Below, one piece after another: positions 28,556 through 39,573 of a stretch of DNA of 64,000 nucleotides (positions are counted from its first letter, which is position 1; each line of letters starts with the position of its first letter). Under the pieces are notes generated by a model that saw nothing but the letters and a program-made list of their open reading frames with translations, made no database searches and was not told where the DNA came from. This DNA comes from Variovorax paradoxus EPS (GTDB lineage Bacteria; Pseudomonadota; Gammaproteobacteria; Burkholderiales; Burkholderiaceae_C): the NCBI RefSeq assembly GCF_000184745.1, contig NC_014931.1, positions 2,728,001 through 2,792,000 on the forward strand. Reading direction: 5' to 3'. A program made the translations under genes and the position numbers.

Positions 28556-29776
28556 TCAGCCGGCCTTGAACGGGCTGCGCTCGCCCAGATGGTCCATGTA
28601 GTTCTCGATGCCGGCCCCCTCGCGCTCGAGAAAGCGCTCGACCGCGTCCGAGAAGGCTGGGTGCGCGAGCCAGTGGGCGCTGGTGGTCTTCACCGGCATC
28701 AGCGCGCGCGCCATCTTGTGCTCGCCCTGGGCGCCGCCTTCGAAGCGCCGGGCGCCGTGCTCGATGCACCAGGCGAGGGGCTGGTAGTAGCAGGCCTCGA
28801 AGTGCAGGCAGTCGACGCGCTCCAGCGCGCCCCAGTAGCGGCCGTAGGCGACGAGTGGTTCGTCCGGCTGCGTGGAGAGCGCGATCAGGCTGGTCGCCAT
28901 GGGCTTGCCATTGCGCTCGGCGACGAACAGCAGCCAGGCCTCGGGCAGGGTGTCGGCCATGCGCTGGAAGAAATCGCGCGTGAGGTAAGGCGGGTTGCCG
29001 TGCTCGCGATAGGTGCGTTCATAGCAGCGGTAGAAGAAATCCCAGTCGGTCTTCGAGATGTCCTTGCCACGGGACCAGCGGAAGCTCACGCCGGCCTCGG
29101 CGACCTTGCGGCGCTCTTGGCGGATCTTCTTGCGCTTGTCGTGGGCGAGGCTGGCGAGAAAAGCGTCGAAGTCGGGGTAGCCGGGCTGCTCCGGGGCGGA
29201 ACGCTCCCCGTCGGACAGCGAGGGCACGTCGGGGATCGACGTGGGCACTGCATTCGTCCAATGGAACTGCACCGTGTTGCGCAGCATCAACCCGGCTTCG
29301 GTGCATGCGGCGATGTCCCCGTCGGCGCCGAACAGCAGGTGCAGGGAAGAAAGCCCTTCCTGCTTGCACCACGCAACCAGCGCCTGCACCAGCAGCGTGC
29401 GGCTCTGCGCATCGCGTGCCAGGAGGCGTGAGCCCGGCACCGGCGTGAACGGCACGGCGATGACGGCCTTGGGGTAATAAGCAAGCCCGTGCTGCTCATA
29501 GGCGTTGGCCCAGGCCCAGTCGAAGACGTACTCGCCGTAGGAATGGTCCTTGACGTAGACCGGGCAGGCGGCTTCGAGTTGCTTGCCGCGCCAGAGCGTG
29601 ACGAACTGCGCCGTCCATCCGCTCGCGGGCGATGCACTGCCGCTTTCGTGCAGCGCCGCGAGGTATTCGTGGCGCATGAAAGGCGAGGGCTCGGCCTGCG
29701 CGGCGAGCAGCGCATTCCAGGCTTTCGGGCTCACGTCCGACGGTGACGCCAGAACCCGAATGACATAATCGTTCAA
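28556..29776 (-). CDS. FemAB/GNAT-like acyltransferase (PF04339 peptidogalycan type)
   Basis: A 406-residue cytoplasmic protein of the DUF482/PF04339 group, related to GNAT and Fem aminoacyltransferases, with two acyltransferase-like halves. Visible: SPFMRHEYLAALHESGSASP near the start, CPVYVKDHSYGEYVFDWAWA, the basic KRKKIRQERRKVAEAGV helix, and GARRFEGGAQGEHKMARAL near the C-terminus. Substrate unknown; a role in cell-wall or lipid modification has been proposed for the family. The TTG at 29776 was chosen because GGAAGAAAAAGG precedes it and longer starts would run into nadE. It is divergent from nadE with only 19 bases between starts. Confidence 0.82.
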   Translation of the reverse strand: MNDYVIRVLASPSDVSPKAWNALLAAQAEPSPFMRHEYLAALHESGSASPASGWTAQFVTLWRGKQLEAACPVYVKDHSYGEYVFDWAWANAYEQHGLAYYPKAVIAVPFTPVPGSRLLARDAQSRTLLVQALVAWCKQEGLSSLHLLFGADGDIAACTEAGLMLRNTVQFHWTNAVPTSIPDVPSLSDGERSAPEQPGYPDFDAFLASLAHDKRKKIRQERRKVAEAGVSFRWSRGKDISKTDWDFFYRCYERTYREHGNPPYLTRDFFQRMADTLPEAWLLFVAERNGKPMATSLIALSTQPDEPLVAYGRYWGALERVDCLHFEACYYQPLAWCIEHGARRFEGGAQGEHKMARALMPVKTTSAHWLAHPAFSDAVERFLEREGAGIENYMDHLGERSPFKAG

Positions 29777-29795
29777 GCCTTTTTCTTCCTTCTGT

Positions 29796-31828
<2,033 letters not shown>

Positions 31829-31832
31829 AGCA

Positions 31833-31859
31833 AAAAAGCCCCGTTGACCGGGGCTTTTT
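31833..31859 (+). terminator. Rho-independent terminator after the PII gene
   Basis: Symmetric stem: A-run plus GCCCCG (31833-31843), loop TTGAC, CGGGGC plus T-run (31849-31859). The A-tract/T-tract symmetry makes it usable from both strands; it also faces the end of the convergent LOG-family gene. Confidence 0.9.
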
Positions 31860-31874
31860 CTTTCGAGACGGGCG

Positions 31875-32465
31875 TCAGAGGTTTTCCGACAGCCTGTCTT
31901 CGCGTGGATGCAGCGGCACTTCGGCGCGCAGTGCCGTGAGCAGTTCGGTGGCGTCGGTGCCGGTGCGGATCAGCGTCATCTGCCAGTCGCCCATGAAGCC
32001 TTCCCGCACGCTGTGCGCGAGGAAGCCCAGCAGGCCGTCGTAGTAGCCAGCGGTGTTGAGAATGCCGGTCGGCTTGTCGTGATAGCCGAGCTGGCGCCAG
32101 GTCCAGATCTCGAACAGTTCCTCGAAGGTGCCGATTCCCCCCGGCAGGGCGATGAAGGCATCGGCACGCTCGCCCATCATCGCCTTGCGCTCGTGCATGG
32201 TGTCCACCACGTGCAGTTCGTCGCAGAGGGGGTTGGCCAGTTCCTTGTCGACGAGGGCCTTGGGGATGATGCCGACGACGCGACCGCCGGCCAGACGGGT
32301 GGCTTCGGCCACCGTGCCCATCAGGCCGGTGCGGCCGCCACCGTAGACCAGTTGGCCGCCATGCTGGCCAATCCACTGGCCGACAGCCTTGGCCGCCTCG
32401 GAAAACTCGGGGCGCTCGCCAGGACGCGAGCCGCAATACACACAGATCGAAAATTCAGGATTCAT
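31875..32465 (-). CDS. LOG-family Rossmann-fold nucleotide hydrolase
   Basis: A 196-residue TIGR00730/LOG family protein. It has the motif ALPGGIGTFEELFEIWTW (PGGxGTxxE), the upstream LVYGGGRTGLMG nucleotide site and the N-terminal ICVYCGS. Family members release the base from cytokinin riboside monophosphates or purine/pyrimidine nucleotides. In bacteria like this one, a nucleotide 5'-monophosphate nucleosidase role is as likely as cytokinin activation. It is transcribed alone, 31 bases after dgkA on the same strand. Confidence 0.9.
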   Translation of the reverse strand: MNPEFSICVYCGSRPGERPEFSEAAKAVGQWIGQHGGQLVYGGGRTGLMGTVAEATRLAGGRVVGIIPKALVDKELANPLCDELHVVDTMHERKAMMGERADAFIALPGGIGTFEELFEIWTWRQLGYHDKPTGILNTAGYYDGLLGFLAHSVREGFMGDWQMTLIRTGTDATELLTALRAEVPLHPREDRLSENL

Positions 32466-32496
32466 CCCGCCATCATGCCTCGGGACGCTGGCCAGC

Positions 32497-32904
32497 TCAT
32501 GACACGAAGCGCGTCCACAATGCCGCCGCCCAGATGCCGCTGCACAGCGTGAGCGACAGCAAAACCGCGGCGCTGCCCATGTCCTTGGCGCGCTTGGAGA
32601 GGTCGTGCCATTCGGGGCCGATGCGGTCGATGGCGGCCTCGACGGCGGTATTGAGCAACTCCACGATCATCACCAGGATGGCGCTGCCGGCAAGCAGTGC
32701 CACCTCGACCCAGCTGCGGCCGAGCCAGAAAGCGGCCGGGATCATCACGATCGACAGGATCGCTTCCTGCCGGAAGGCGGGTTCGCTCCAGCCGGCGCGA
32801 AGCCCGTGCAGCGAGATCAGCGTGGCATGAAAGACGCGCTCGAAGCCCTTGCGGGCCTTTTGTGGATTGACGGCGGGGTCGGGAAGCTCGGGCAGGGCAC
32901 TCAT
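32497..32904 (-). CDS. dgkA: Diacylglycerol kinase
   Basis: Phosphorylates diacylglycerol to phosphatidate at the inner membrane, recycling lipid released by periplasmic glucan or lipopolysaccharide modification. The 135-residue length and three hydrophobic segments are typical. The active-site signature EWHDLSKRAKDMGSAAV and the helix ELLNTAVEAAIDR are clear. The ATG at 32904 overlaps the stop of the RDD-protein gene (4 bases), so it is coupled to the sigma factor operon upstream. Confidence 0.94.
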   Translation of the reverse strand: MSALPELPDPAVNPQKARKGFERVFHATLISLHGLRAGWSEPAFRQEAILSIVMIPAAFWLGRSWVEVALLAGSAILVMIVELLNTAVEAAIDRIGPEWHDLSKRAKDMGSAAVLLSLTLCSGIWAAALWTRFVS

Positions 32905-33467
32905 CGGCGGCTCATGGGCTTGGAGGTGATGAGCCGCGTACCGGCCCAGGCGTCGTGCCAGAACTGGCGCTCAGGGTGAAAACGGGCGAGAACCGCCCAG
33001 ACAGCGACCCAGCCGAAGATCAGGACGGTCGATTCGCCGCCAGACAGCTTGAAAGGCGCGATCGCGGCGAGTGGCGGCAGGAACCAGATCCAGCTCAGGA
33101 GGTAGCGAGCCAAAGCTCGGCGCTGGCTGACGGGCTGGCCGTGGATGTCGACGATGCGGATGTTCCAGGTCTTCATCGCGAGCGTTTGGCCCTTGGCCCA
33201 GAACCAGACGAAGTACACGCCGAACACCACGAAGAGGAACGCCTGGAACAGGTGTCGGCGCGAATCCATGGCGTCGCGCATCTGGCCCAGCGTGCTGAAC
33301 AGCCAACCCGAGACGAACACGACCGCGAACAGCAGCATGCCTTCGTAGAGCCAGCAGGCCATCCGGCGCCACAGGCCGGGAACCGTCGAAGCAAGAGCGC
33401 CGTTTGCCGGTGCGTCGGGCGAGGCAGGCTGATCGGGCCCCGACGCCTCGGGAGAACTGGAAACCAT
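32901..33467 (-). CDS. RDD-family membrane protein
   Basis: A 188-residue protein with a Pro/Ser-rich cytoplasmic N-terminus, then the RDD-type start LWRRMACWLYEGMLLF. It has three or four hydrophobic segments, and the WNIRIVD signature with QPVSQRRALARYLLSW between segments 2 and 3. RDD proteins have been proposed as ion exchangers or transport helpers; function here is unknown. The ATG at 33467 was chosen because upstream sequence is the DUF3106 gene. Coupled by 4-base overlap to dgkA. Confidence 0.85.
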   Translation of the reverse strand: MVSSSPEASGPDQPASPDAPANGALASTVPGLWRRMACWLYEGMLLFAVVFVSGWLFSTLGQMRDAMDSRRHLFQAFLFVVFGVYFVWFWAKGQTLAMKTWNIRIVDIHGQPVSQRRALARYLLSWIWFLPPLAAIAPFKLSGGESTVLIFGWVAVWAVLARFHPERQFWHDAWAGTRLITSKPMSRR

Positions 33468-33484
33468 CGAAGCCTTGCTTGGTA

Positions 33485-34321
33485 TCAGGGAGCGGAGGGA
33501 AGCTGCTCGGCCGCCGCAGGCGTCGGCGCCGGGACCTGAGCCTCGGCGGGAACCGGCGGCGATGTGACGTTGGCGGTAGCTGGCGCCGCGGCAGGCGCAG
33601 TGCTCGTGGCAGCAGGCATCCGCTCCAACGGGGTCGTCACAAGGATGGCCGCGGCGGGCATGGACGATGGGGTCGGCGGTGCCAAAACGATCCTGGGCGT
33701 GTGTTGGCCGGGCGGCGTGACGGCGGGCACCGGTACGAGCTTTTGCGACGAGACGGGGCGCACGGGAATGGCCGCACCGCGCGGCTTGGCCGGTGCGCGC
33801 TCGGCGAGCTTGCGCTTTTCTTCCTCGCTCAAGGCCTGGTATTGCTCCCACTTGGCCTTGCGCTCGTCGGCCGGCAGGCGTTTGACCTCGGCGAAGTTCA
33901 GGCGCGCCTGGGCCCGCTGCTGATTGCTCAGGGCGGCCCACTCGATCATGCGGCTGTGCAGGGTGACTTGATCATCCGTCGACATGGTCGCGAAGTTTCG
34001 TGACAGTGCCAGCCACTTGCGTTTTTGCCCGGTGTTCATCGTGGTCCAGTGCGAGACCAGGGGCTTGAGGGCCAGTTGCTGTTCGGCGGTGAGCTCGCTC
34101 CAGAGCGGCTTGGTTGCAGGAACTGTCTTGATGGCGCCGGCTGCCGCGGAGTTTGCAACACCTGTCTGTCCAGCCTTGTTGACCTCGGAGGGCGGCTGGG
34201 CGGAGGCAAGCGTCAGGCTGAAGGCCGCGACGGCGAGCGCGCCCGCCCAAACGGATGCGCCCGCCGTGAGCGGGCGCAAGAGACGGGGGGTGTTCGCGCT
34301 GGAATTGGAACGGCGTCGCAT
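33485..34321 (-). CDS. DUF3106-type exported protein
   Basis: A 278-residue protein with a signal peptide or anchor (WAGALAVAAFSLTLASA). The DUF3106-like region (about 68-170) has repeating short helices: LWSELTAEQQLALKPLVSHW, KRKWLALSRNF and ADERKAKWEQYQALSEEEKRKLA. These recall periplasmic Spy/CpxP-like helical stress proteins. The C-terminal 100 residues are Pro/Ala-rich and probably disordered. It lies between the DUF3619 and RDD genes in an operon led by a sigma factor, suggesting envelope-stress-linked function (inference). Confidence 0.82.
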   Translation of the reverse strand: MRRRSNSSANTPRLLRPLTAGASVWAGALAVAAFSLTLASAQPPSEVNKAGQTGVANSAAAGAIKTVPATKPLWSELTAEQQLALKPLVSHWTTMNTGQKRKWLALSRNFATMSTDDQVTLHSRMIEWAALSNQQRAQARLNFAEVKRLPADERKAKWEQYQALSEEEKRKLAERAPAKPRGAAIPVRPVSSQKLVPVPAVTPPGQHTPRIVLAPPTPSSMPAAAILVTTPLERMPAATSTAPAAAPATANVTSPPVPAEAQVPAPTPAAAEQLPSAP

Positions 34322-34335
34322 TCGGTCGGGGAGGG

Positions 34336-34758
34336 TCAGTCGGAGGCGCCGTCGGCCTTCAGGAATTGGGCGAAGCCCGGGTCGGTGTAGGCGGCCGGGG
34401 GCAGGTCGCCGGTGAGGAGGGCGGAGTCAACTTCGGCCAGCTCGCTGACGCGGTCGTCGTCCTGCATCACGCTGATGGTGATGAGGCCGGCCACGAGGGC
34501 AATCAACGGAACCACCGACCCGATGCGGGTCCACCAGCCACCGCCGAGCGTGAGCGCGTGGCCGGACTGCACCACTTCCGGCGCAGTTCGCAATTGCGGT
34601 GCTTGCTTGCGTGCGGCCACGGCCTGCGCACGCGCAACGCGCAACCGTTCGCCGATGTCGTGCGAGAGCTCTTGGTTGCCGTCGGAGAGCCGGGCAGCCA
34701 GGCGCTGACCGAACTGATCTTCGGCGGCGTTAAAAGAAGTTGGAACCTTAGTGTTCAT
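34336..34758 (-). CDS. DUF3619-type single-pass membrane protein, candidate anti-sigma partner
   Basis: A 140-residue protein: cytoplasmic N-terminal helices (DQFGQRLAARLSDGNQELSHDIGERLRVARAQAVAARK), one membrane segment (IGSVVPLIALVAGLITISVM, about 85-105), and an acidic C-terminal tail outside. Its start overlaps the stop of the sigma factor gene by 4 bases. Position and topology resemble anti-sigma factors, but no zinc anti-sigma motif is present, so this role is inference. The ATG at 34758 was preferred over an upstream ATG lying inside the sigma gene. Confidence 0.82.
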   Translation of the reverse strand: MNTKVPTSFNAAEDQFGQRLAARLSDGNQELSHDIGERLRVARAQAVAARKQAPQLRTAPEVVQSGHALTLGGGWWTRIGSVVPLIALVAGLITISVMQDDDRVSELAEVDSALLTGDLPPAAYTDPGFAQFLKADGASD

Positions 34759-35321
34759 AGCGATATTCCCTTGGCCTTGAGCGCCTTGCTCAGAGCGTGG
34801 ACGGCTCGCGAGCAATGGGTTTTGACGCTGCCCTCGGAGCAGCCCATCGCAGCGGCCGTCTCTGCGACGTCCATTTCCTCCCAGTAACGCATCAGGAAAG
34901 CCTCGCGTTGACGGCCGGGCAATGCAGCGATCTGTTCCTCGATCTCGTGGAAGACCTGGGCGCGGCGGGTGGTGTCTTCGGCGCTTTCCGTTTCTCTGGA
35001 GTCTGTTGGCGAGACGAAGTTCTCCAGAAGATCGAAATCTCCGTCGTCGTCGACCGAGTCGAAATCGCTCAGATTCGAGAACAGCGCGCGGCGGGTTTTC
35101 TGGCGGCGGAACCAGTCGAGCGTGCAGTTCGACAGGATGCGCTGGAACAGCATCGGCAGTTCGTTGGCCGGCTTGTCGCCATAGTGCTGCGCCAGCTTCA
35201 TCATGCTGTCCTGCACGATGTCGAGCGCCGCTTCTTCGTCCCGCACGTGGTAGACCGAGCGCTTGAAAGCGCGTCGTTCGACGCTTTTCAGGAAGTCGGA
35301 GAGTTCTTGTTCAGTGGCCAA
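34755..35321 (-). CDS. RNA polymerase sigma factor (ECF type)
   Basis: A 188-residue sigma-70-family factor. Region 2 covers AFKRSVYHVRDEEAALDIVQDSMMKLAQHYGD to LDWFRRQKTRR. A variable acidic insert follows (SDFDSVDDDGDFDLLENFV), then region 4 with LPGRQREAFLMRYWEEMDVAETAAAMGCSEGSVKTHCSRAVHAL. The start is uncertain. TTG at 35321 gives MATEQELSDFLK, the N-terminus I recall for relatives; a TTG at 35339 is also open. It leads an operon with DUF3619, DUF3106, RDD and dgkA genes. Confidence 0.9.
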   Translation of the reverse strand: MATEQELSDFLKSVERRAFKRSVYHVRDEEAALDIVQDSMMKLAQHYGDKPANELPMLFQRILSNCTLDWFRRQKTRRALFSNLSDFDSVDDDGDFDLLENFVSPTDSRETESAEDTTRRAQVFHEIEEQIAALPGRQREAFLMRYWEEMDVAETAAAMGCSEGSVKTHCSRAVHALSKALKAKGISL

Positions 35322-35572
35322 GCGAGAGGGGGCGCGCAAAGGCGCGCCGCGTGGGAGGGGATGTCTAGCGAACGCTTATGTTTTCCGCCGCGGATTATGC
35401 CCCGATGCCTTTACAAGCCACCTGAAGCGAATCTGAACCGCCGGGTAATGTCATAATCCGCGCTGCAAGTCAAAAGGCAAACGGGTCAAGGTCCGGCGGA
35501 ACATCAGTCCGCTCATGGCTATGGCCTCAAGTCCTGGCGCGACCCCACAAGGGTTGGCAAGGGGCACCCAAG

Positions 35573-35593
35573 GTTTTTCGTTCCCGAAAAAAC
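35573..35593 (+). promoter_or_regulatory. Hairpin immediately upstream of ilvB
   Basis: GTTTTTCG at 35573-35580 pairs with CGAAAAAAC at 35585-35593 (one bulged A), loop TTCC, ending 3 bases before the AAAGG ribosome binding site of ilvB. It could affect ilvB translation. The wider 285-base leader (35322-35606) also has a CATAAT at 35452 that could be a -10 element, with no good -35. No branched-chain-rich leader peptide was found. Confidence 0.3.
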
Positions 35594-35606
35594 ACAAAGG
35601 TTGATC

Positions 35607-37391
35607 ATGGAAATCTCGAAGGCGGAGATCATCTCCGCAGCAGCCGCGTCTTCTGGCGCCGGCAACCCAACGCAAGAACTCATGGGCGCTGAAGTGCTGG
35701 TCAAGGCACTGCAGGCCGAAGGCGTCCAGTACATCTGGGGCTACCCTGGCGGCGCGGTTCTGTACATCTACGACGCGTTCTACAAGCAAGACACCATCCA
35801 GCACGTTCTGGTGCGCCACGAGCAGGCAGCCGTGCACGCGGCCGACGGCTATGCACGCGCCACCGGCGAAGTCGGCGTGGCACTGGTCACCTCGGGTCCC
35901 GGCCTGACCAACGCGGTCACCGGCATCGCCACGGCGTACATGGACTCCATCCCGATGGTGATCATCTCGGGCCAGGTACCCACCGCTGCCATTGGCCTCG
36001 ATGCCTTCCAGGAATGCGACACGGTCGGCATCACCCGCCCCATCGTCAAGCACAACTTCCTCGTCAAGGATCCCAAGGATCTGGCCATGACGATGAAGAA
36101 GGCCTTCCACATCGCGCGCAGTGGCCGTCCCGGCCCCGTGGTGGTGGACGTGCCCAAGGACGTTTCCTTCAAGAAGACGCCCTACGCCGGCTATCCCGAC
36201 AAGGTCGAGATGCGCTCGTACAACCCGGTGCGCAAGGGCCACGGCGGCCAGATCCGCAAGGCGCTTCAGCTTTTGCTGGCTGCGAAGCGCCCGTATATCT
36301 ACACGGGCGGCGGCGTCCTGTTGGGCAATGCGTGCAACGAACTGCGCACGTTGGTCGACATGCTCGGCTATCCGGTCACCAACACGCTGATGGGCCTGGG
36401 TGCTTACCCGGCGAGCGATCGCAAGTTCCTCGGCATGCTGGGCATGCACGGCACGATCGAAGCCAACAACGCGATGCAGAACTGCGACGTGCTGCTGGCC
36501 GTGGGTGCGCGATTCGACGACCGCGTGATTGGCAACCCGAAGCACTTCGCGACGAACGAACGCAAGATCATCCACGTCGACATCGACCCGTCGAGCATCT
36601 CCAAGCGCGTGAAGGTCGACATCCCGATCGTCGGCGACGTGAAGGACGTGCTCACCGAGCTGATCTCGATGATCCGCGAGAGCACCACCAAGCCCGACGC
36701 CGGCGCGCTGGCCGACTGGTGGAAGACCATCGAGGCCTGGCGTTCGCGCGACTGTCTCAAGTATGACCGCGGCAACAAGGACGTGATCAAGCCGCAGTAT
36801 GTGGTCGAGACGCTCTGGAACATGACCAAGGACGCCGACGCGTACATCACGTCGGACGTGGGGCAGCACCAGATGTGGGCCGCCCAGTATTACCGCTTCG
36901 ACGAGCCGCGCCGCTGGATCAACTCGGGCGGCCTGGGCACCATGGGCGTGGGCATTCCCTATGCCATGGGTATCAAGCTGGCGAAGCCCGATTCGGAAGT
37001 GTTCACCATCACCGGCGAAGGCTCGGTGCAGATGTGCATCCAGGAACTCTCCACCTGCCTGCAATACAACACGCCGATCAAGATCTGCTCGCTCAACAAT
37101 CGCTACCTGGGCATGGTGCGCCAGTGGCAGGAGATCGAATACTCCGGCCGTTACAGCCACAGCTACATGGATGCGCTGCCGAACTTCGTGAAGCTGGCCG
37201 AGGCCTATGGCCACGTCGGCATGCTGATCGAGCGTCCACAAGACGTGGAGCCCGCGCTGCGTGAAGCGCGCAAGCTCAAGGACCGCACGGTGTTCATGGA
37301 CTTCCGCACCGACCCCACCGAGAACGTGTTCCCGATGGTGAAGGCCGGCATGGGCATCACCGAGATGCTGTTGGGTTCCGAAGATCTCTGA
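35607..37391 (+). CDS. ilvB: Acetolactate synthase large (catalytic) subunit
   Basis: Condenses pyruvate with pyruvate or 2-oxobutyrate, the first common step of valine, leucine and isoleucine synthesis, using thiamine diphosphate. The 594-residue protein has the catalytic Glu in VRHEQAAVHAADGYARATG and the ThDP/Mg site region TITGEGSVQMCIQELSTC to NNRYLGMVRQW. The FAD domain has VGARFDDRVIGNP. The ATG at 35607 follows AAAGG. The regulatory subunit gene ilvN follows after 106 bases, then a small gene and ilvC. Confidence 0.96.
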   Translation: MEISKAEIISAAAASSGAGNPTQELMGAEVLVKALQAEGVQYIWGYPGGAVLYIYDAFYKQDTIQHVLVRHEQAAVHAADGYARATGEVGVALVTSGPGLTNAVTGIATAYMDSIPMVIISGQVPTAAIGLDAFQECDTVGITRPIVKHNFLVKDPKDLAMTMKKAFHIARSGRPGPVVVDVPKDVSFKKTPYAGYPDKVEMRSYNPVRKGHGGQIRKALQLLLAAKRPYIYTGGGVLLGNACNELRTLVDMLGYPVTNTLMGLGAYPASDRKFLGMLGMHGTIEANNAMQNCDVLLAVGARFDDRVIGNPKHFATNERKIIHVDIDPSSISKRVKVDIPIVGDVKDVLTELISMIRESTTKPDAGALADWWKTIEAWRSRDCLKYDRGNKDVIKPQYVVETLWNMTKDADAYITSDVGQHQMWAAQYYRFDEPRRWINSGGLGTMGVGIPYAMGIKLAKPDSEVFTITGEGSVQMCIQELSTCLQYNTPIKICSLNNRYLGMVRQWQEIEYSGRYSHSYMDALPNFVKLAEAYGHVGMLIERPQDVEPALREARKLKDRTVFMDFRTDPTENVFPMVKAGMGITEMLLGSEDL

Positions 37392-37497
37392 TCTGCGGCG
37401 CATTCGCTTTTAACTCTTTACTGACGAATCTATTGCCCGCCAAGCCTGCGCATTACCGTGCGTGGGGGAGGGCGGCGAAAAGAGGAGTCACGCAAAC

Positions 37498-37989
37498 ATG
37501 AAACACATCATTGCAGTGCTGCTGGAAAACGAGCCGGGTGCTCTTTCCCGCGTGGTGGGCCTGTTCTCGGCCCGTGGCTACAACATCGAATCGCTGACTG
37601 TCGCGCCGACCGAGGACGCCAGCCTCTCGCGCATGACCATCGTCACGACTGGTTCGGACGACGTGATCGAGCAGATCACCAAGCACTTGAACCGCTTGAT
37701 CGAAGTCGTGAAGGTTGTCGATCTGACCGAAGGCGCCTACACCGAGCGCGAGCTCATGATGGTGAAGGTGCGGGCGGTGGGCAAGGAGCGGGAAGAAATG
37801 ATGCGCATGGCGGAGATTTTTCGCGGCCGCATCATCGACGTCACCGACAAGAGCTACACCATCGAACTCACCGGCGATCACGGCAAAAACGACGCTTTTT
37901 TGGAAGCGATCGACCGTAGCGCTATCCTCGAGACTGTCCGCACCGGTGCCAGCGGCATCGGGCGCGGCGAGCGCATCCTGCGCGTGTAG
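37498..37989 (+). CDS. ilvN: Acetolactate synthase small (regulatory) subunit
   Basis: Binds valine and confers feedback inhibition on IlvB. The 163-residue, IlvH-like long form has an N-terminal ACT domain (HIIAVLLENEPGALSRVVGLFSARGYNIESL) and a C-terminal domain (MMVKVRAVGKEREEMMRMAEIFRGRIIDV). The ATG is preceded by AGAGGAGT. Encoded in order with ilvB and ilvC. Confidence 0.95.
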   Translation: MKHIIAVLLENEPGALSRVVGLFSARGYNIESLTVAPTEDASLSRMTIVTTGSDDVIEQITKHLNRLIEVVKVVDLTEGAYTERELMMVKVRAVGKEREEMMRMAEIFRGRIIDVTDKSYTIELTGDHGKNDAFLEAIDRSAILETVRTGASGIGRGERILRV

Positions 37990-38045
37990 GGGGTGAAGAT
38001 CCCCTCAGTTCCATCGTTTATCAAACACGACATGAGGAGAAGGTA

Positions 38046-38318
38046 ATGCAACAGTTGTTGGGCTTCGACAAAATGGTGACCCCCATCATCATCCGGATAG
38101 TCTATTTTCTCGGACTGCTGGTGGTCTTGATTACCGGGGTCGCAACGCTTTTCAGCGGCGGCCTGCGAGGGGTTCTAACCGGCCTCGCCATTTTGGTTTT
38201 CGGCGCGATCATGGTTCGCGTCTATAGCGAATTGCTGATCCTGCTGTTCCGCATTCACGACAACCTCGTGTCCATCAACCAGCAAATGAAGGACCGGAAT
38301 CCCTCCGGCCAACTGTGA
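38046..38318 (+). CDS. Small DUF4282-type membrane protein inside the ilv cluster
   Basis: A 90-residue protein with two hydrophobic helices (about 15-35 and 40-60) and a short cytoplasmic tail (RIHDNLVSINQQMKDRN), matching the DUF4282 pattern. Function unknown. It has its own ribosome binding site (ATGAGGAGAAGG) and sits between ilvN and ilvC, followed by a GC-rich intercistronic hairpin. Its local base composition is less GC-rich than its neighbours, which may suggest later insertion into the cluster. Confidence 0.85.
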   Translation: MQQLLGFDKMVTPIIIRIVYFLGLLVVLITGVATLFSGGLRGVLTGLAILVFGAIMVRVYSELLILLFRIHDNLVSINQQMKDRNPSGQL

Positions 38319-38324
38319 GTGAAC

Positions 38325-38346
38325 GCACCCCCGCTTGAGGGGGTGC
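38325..38346 (+). other. Intercistronic hairpin before ilvC
   Basis: GCACCCCC (38325-38332) pairs perfectly with GGGGGTGC (38339-38346) around a 6-base loop. No T-tract follows, so it is more likely an mRNA-stability or partial-termination element than a full terminator. Confidence 0.5.
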
Positions 38347-38360
38347 TCGAGATTAATTAG

Positions 38361-39389
<1,029 letters not shown>

Positions 39390-39403
39390 TCCGCGAACCA
39401 GAA

Positions 39404-39426
39404 AGGGTGCTTCGGCACTCTTTTCC
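39404..39426 (+). terminator. First terminator after ilvC
   Basis: AGGGTGC, loop TTCG, GCACTCT (one G-T pair), then a short T-tract. The UUCG tetraloop stabilises the stem; 14 bases after the ilvC stop. Confidence 0.7.
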
Positions 39427-39429
39427 CTA

Positions 39430-39459
39430 GGGCCACCCCTCGCGGTGGCCCTTTTGTTT
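39430..39459 (+). terminator. Second terminator after ilvC
   Basis: GGGCCACC (39430-39437), 6-base loop, GGTGGCCC (39444-39451), followed by TTTTGTTT. A perfect 8-base stem directly behind the first terminator. Confidence 0.88.
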
Positions 39460-39573
39460 GTCGGGGGCGCAGCGCCCCCTGAACTACACTGCGAACCATG
39501 CGACTCACAGATCAAAATGCTATCGAATGGATAGCTGCTCGCGCAGTGCCCATGAGGGACGGAGGCAATTTCA

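Noticed and set aside
35369..35456. A small open frame with a good GGGAGGGG site upstream of ilvB
   Set aside because: Its product (about 30 residues) is not rich in branched-chain residues and it ends before the ilvB leader hairpin, so it is not a convincing leader peptide.
35515..35604. A 29-codon open frame ending 2 bases before the ilvB start
   Set aside because: No ribosome binding site and no branched-chain codon enrichment; coupling to ilvB cannot be argued from sequence alone.
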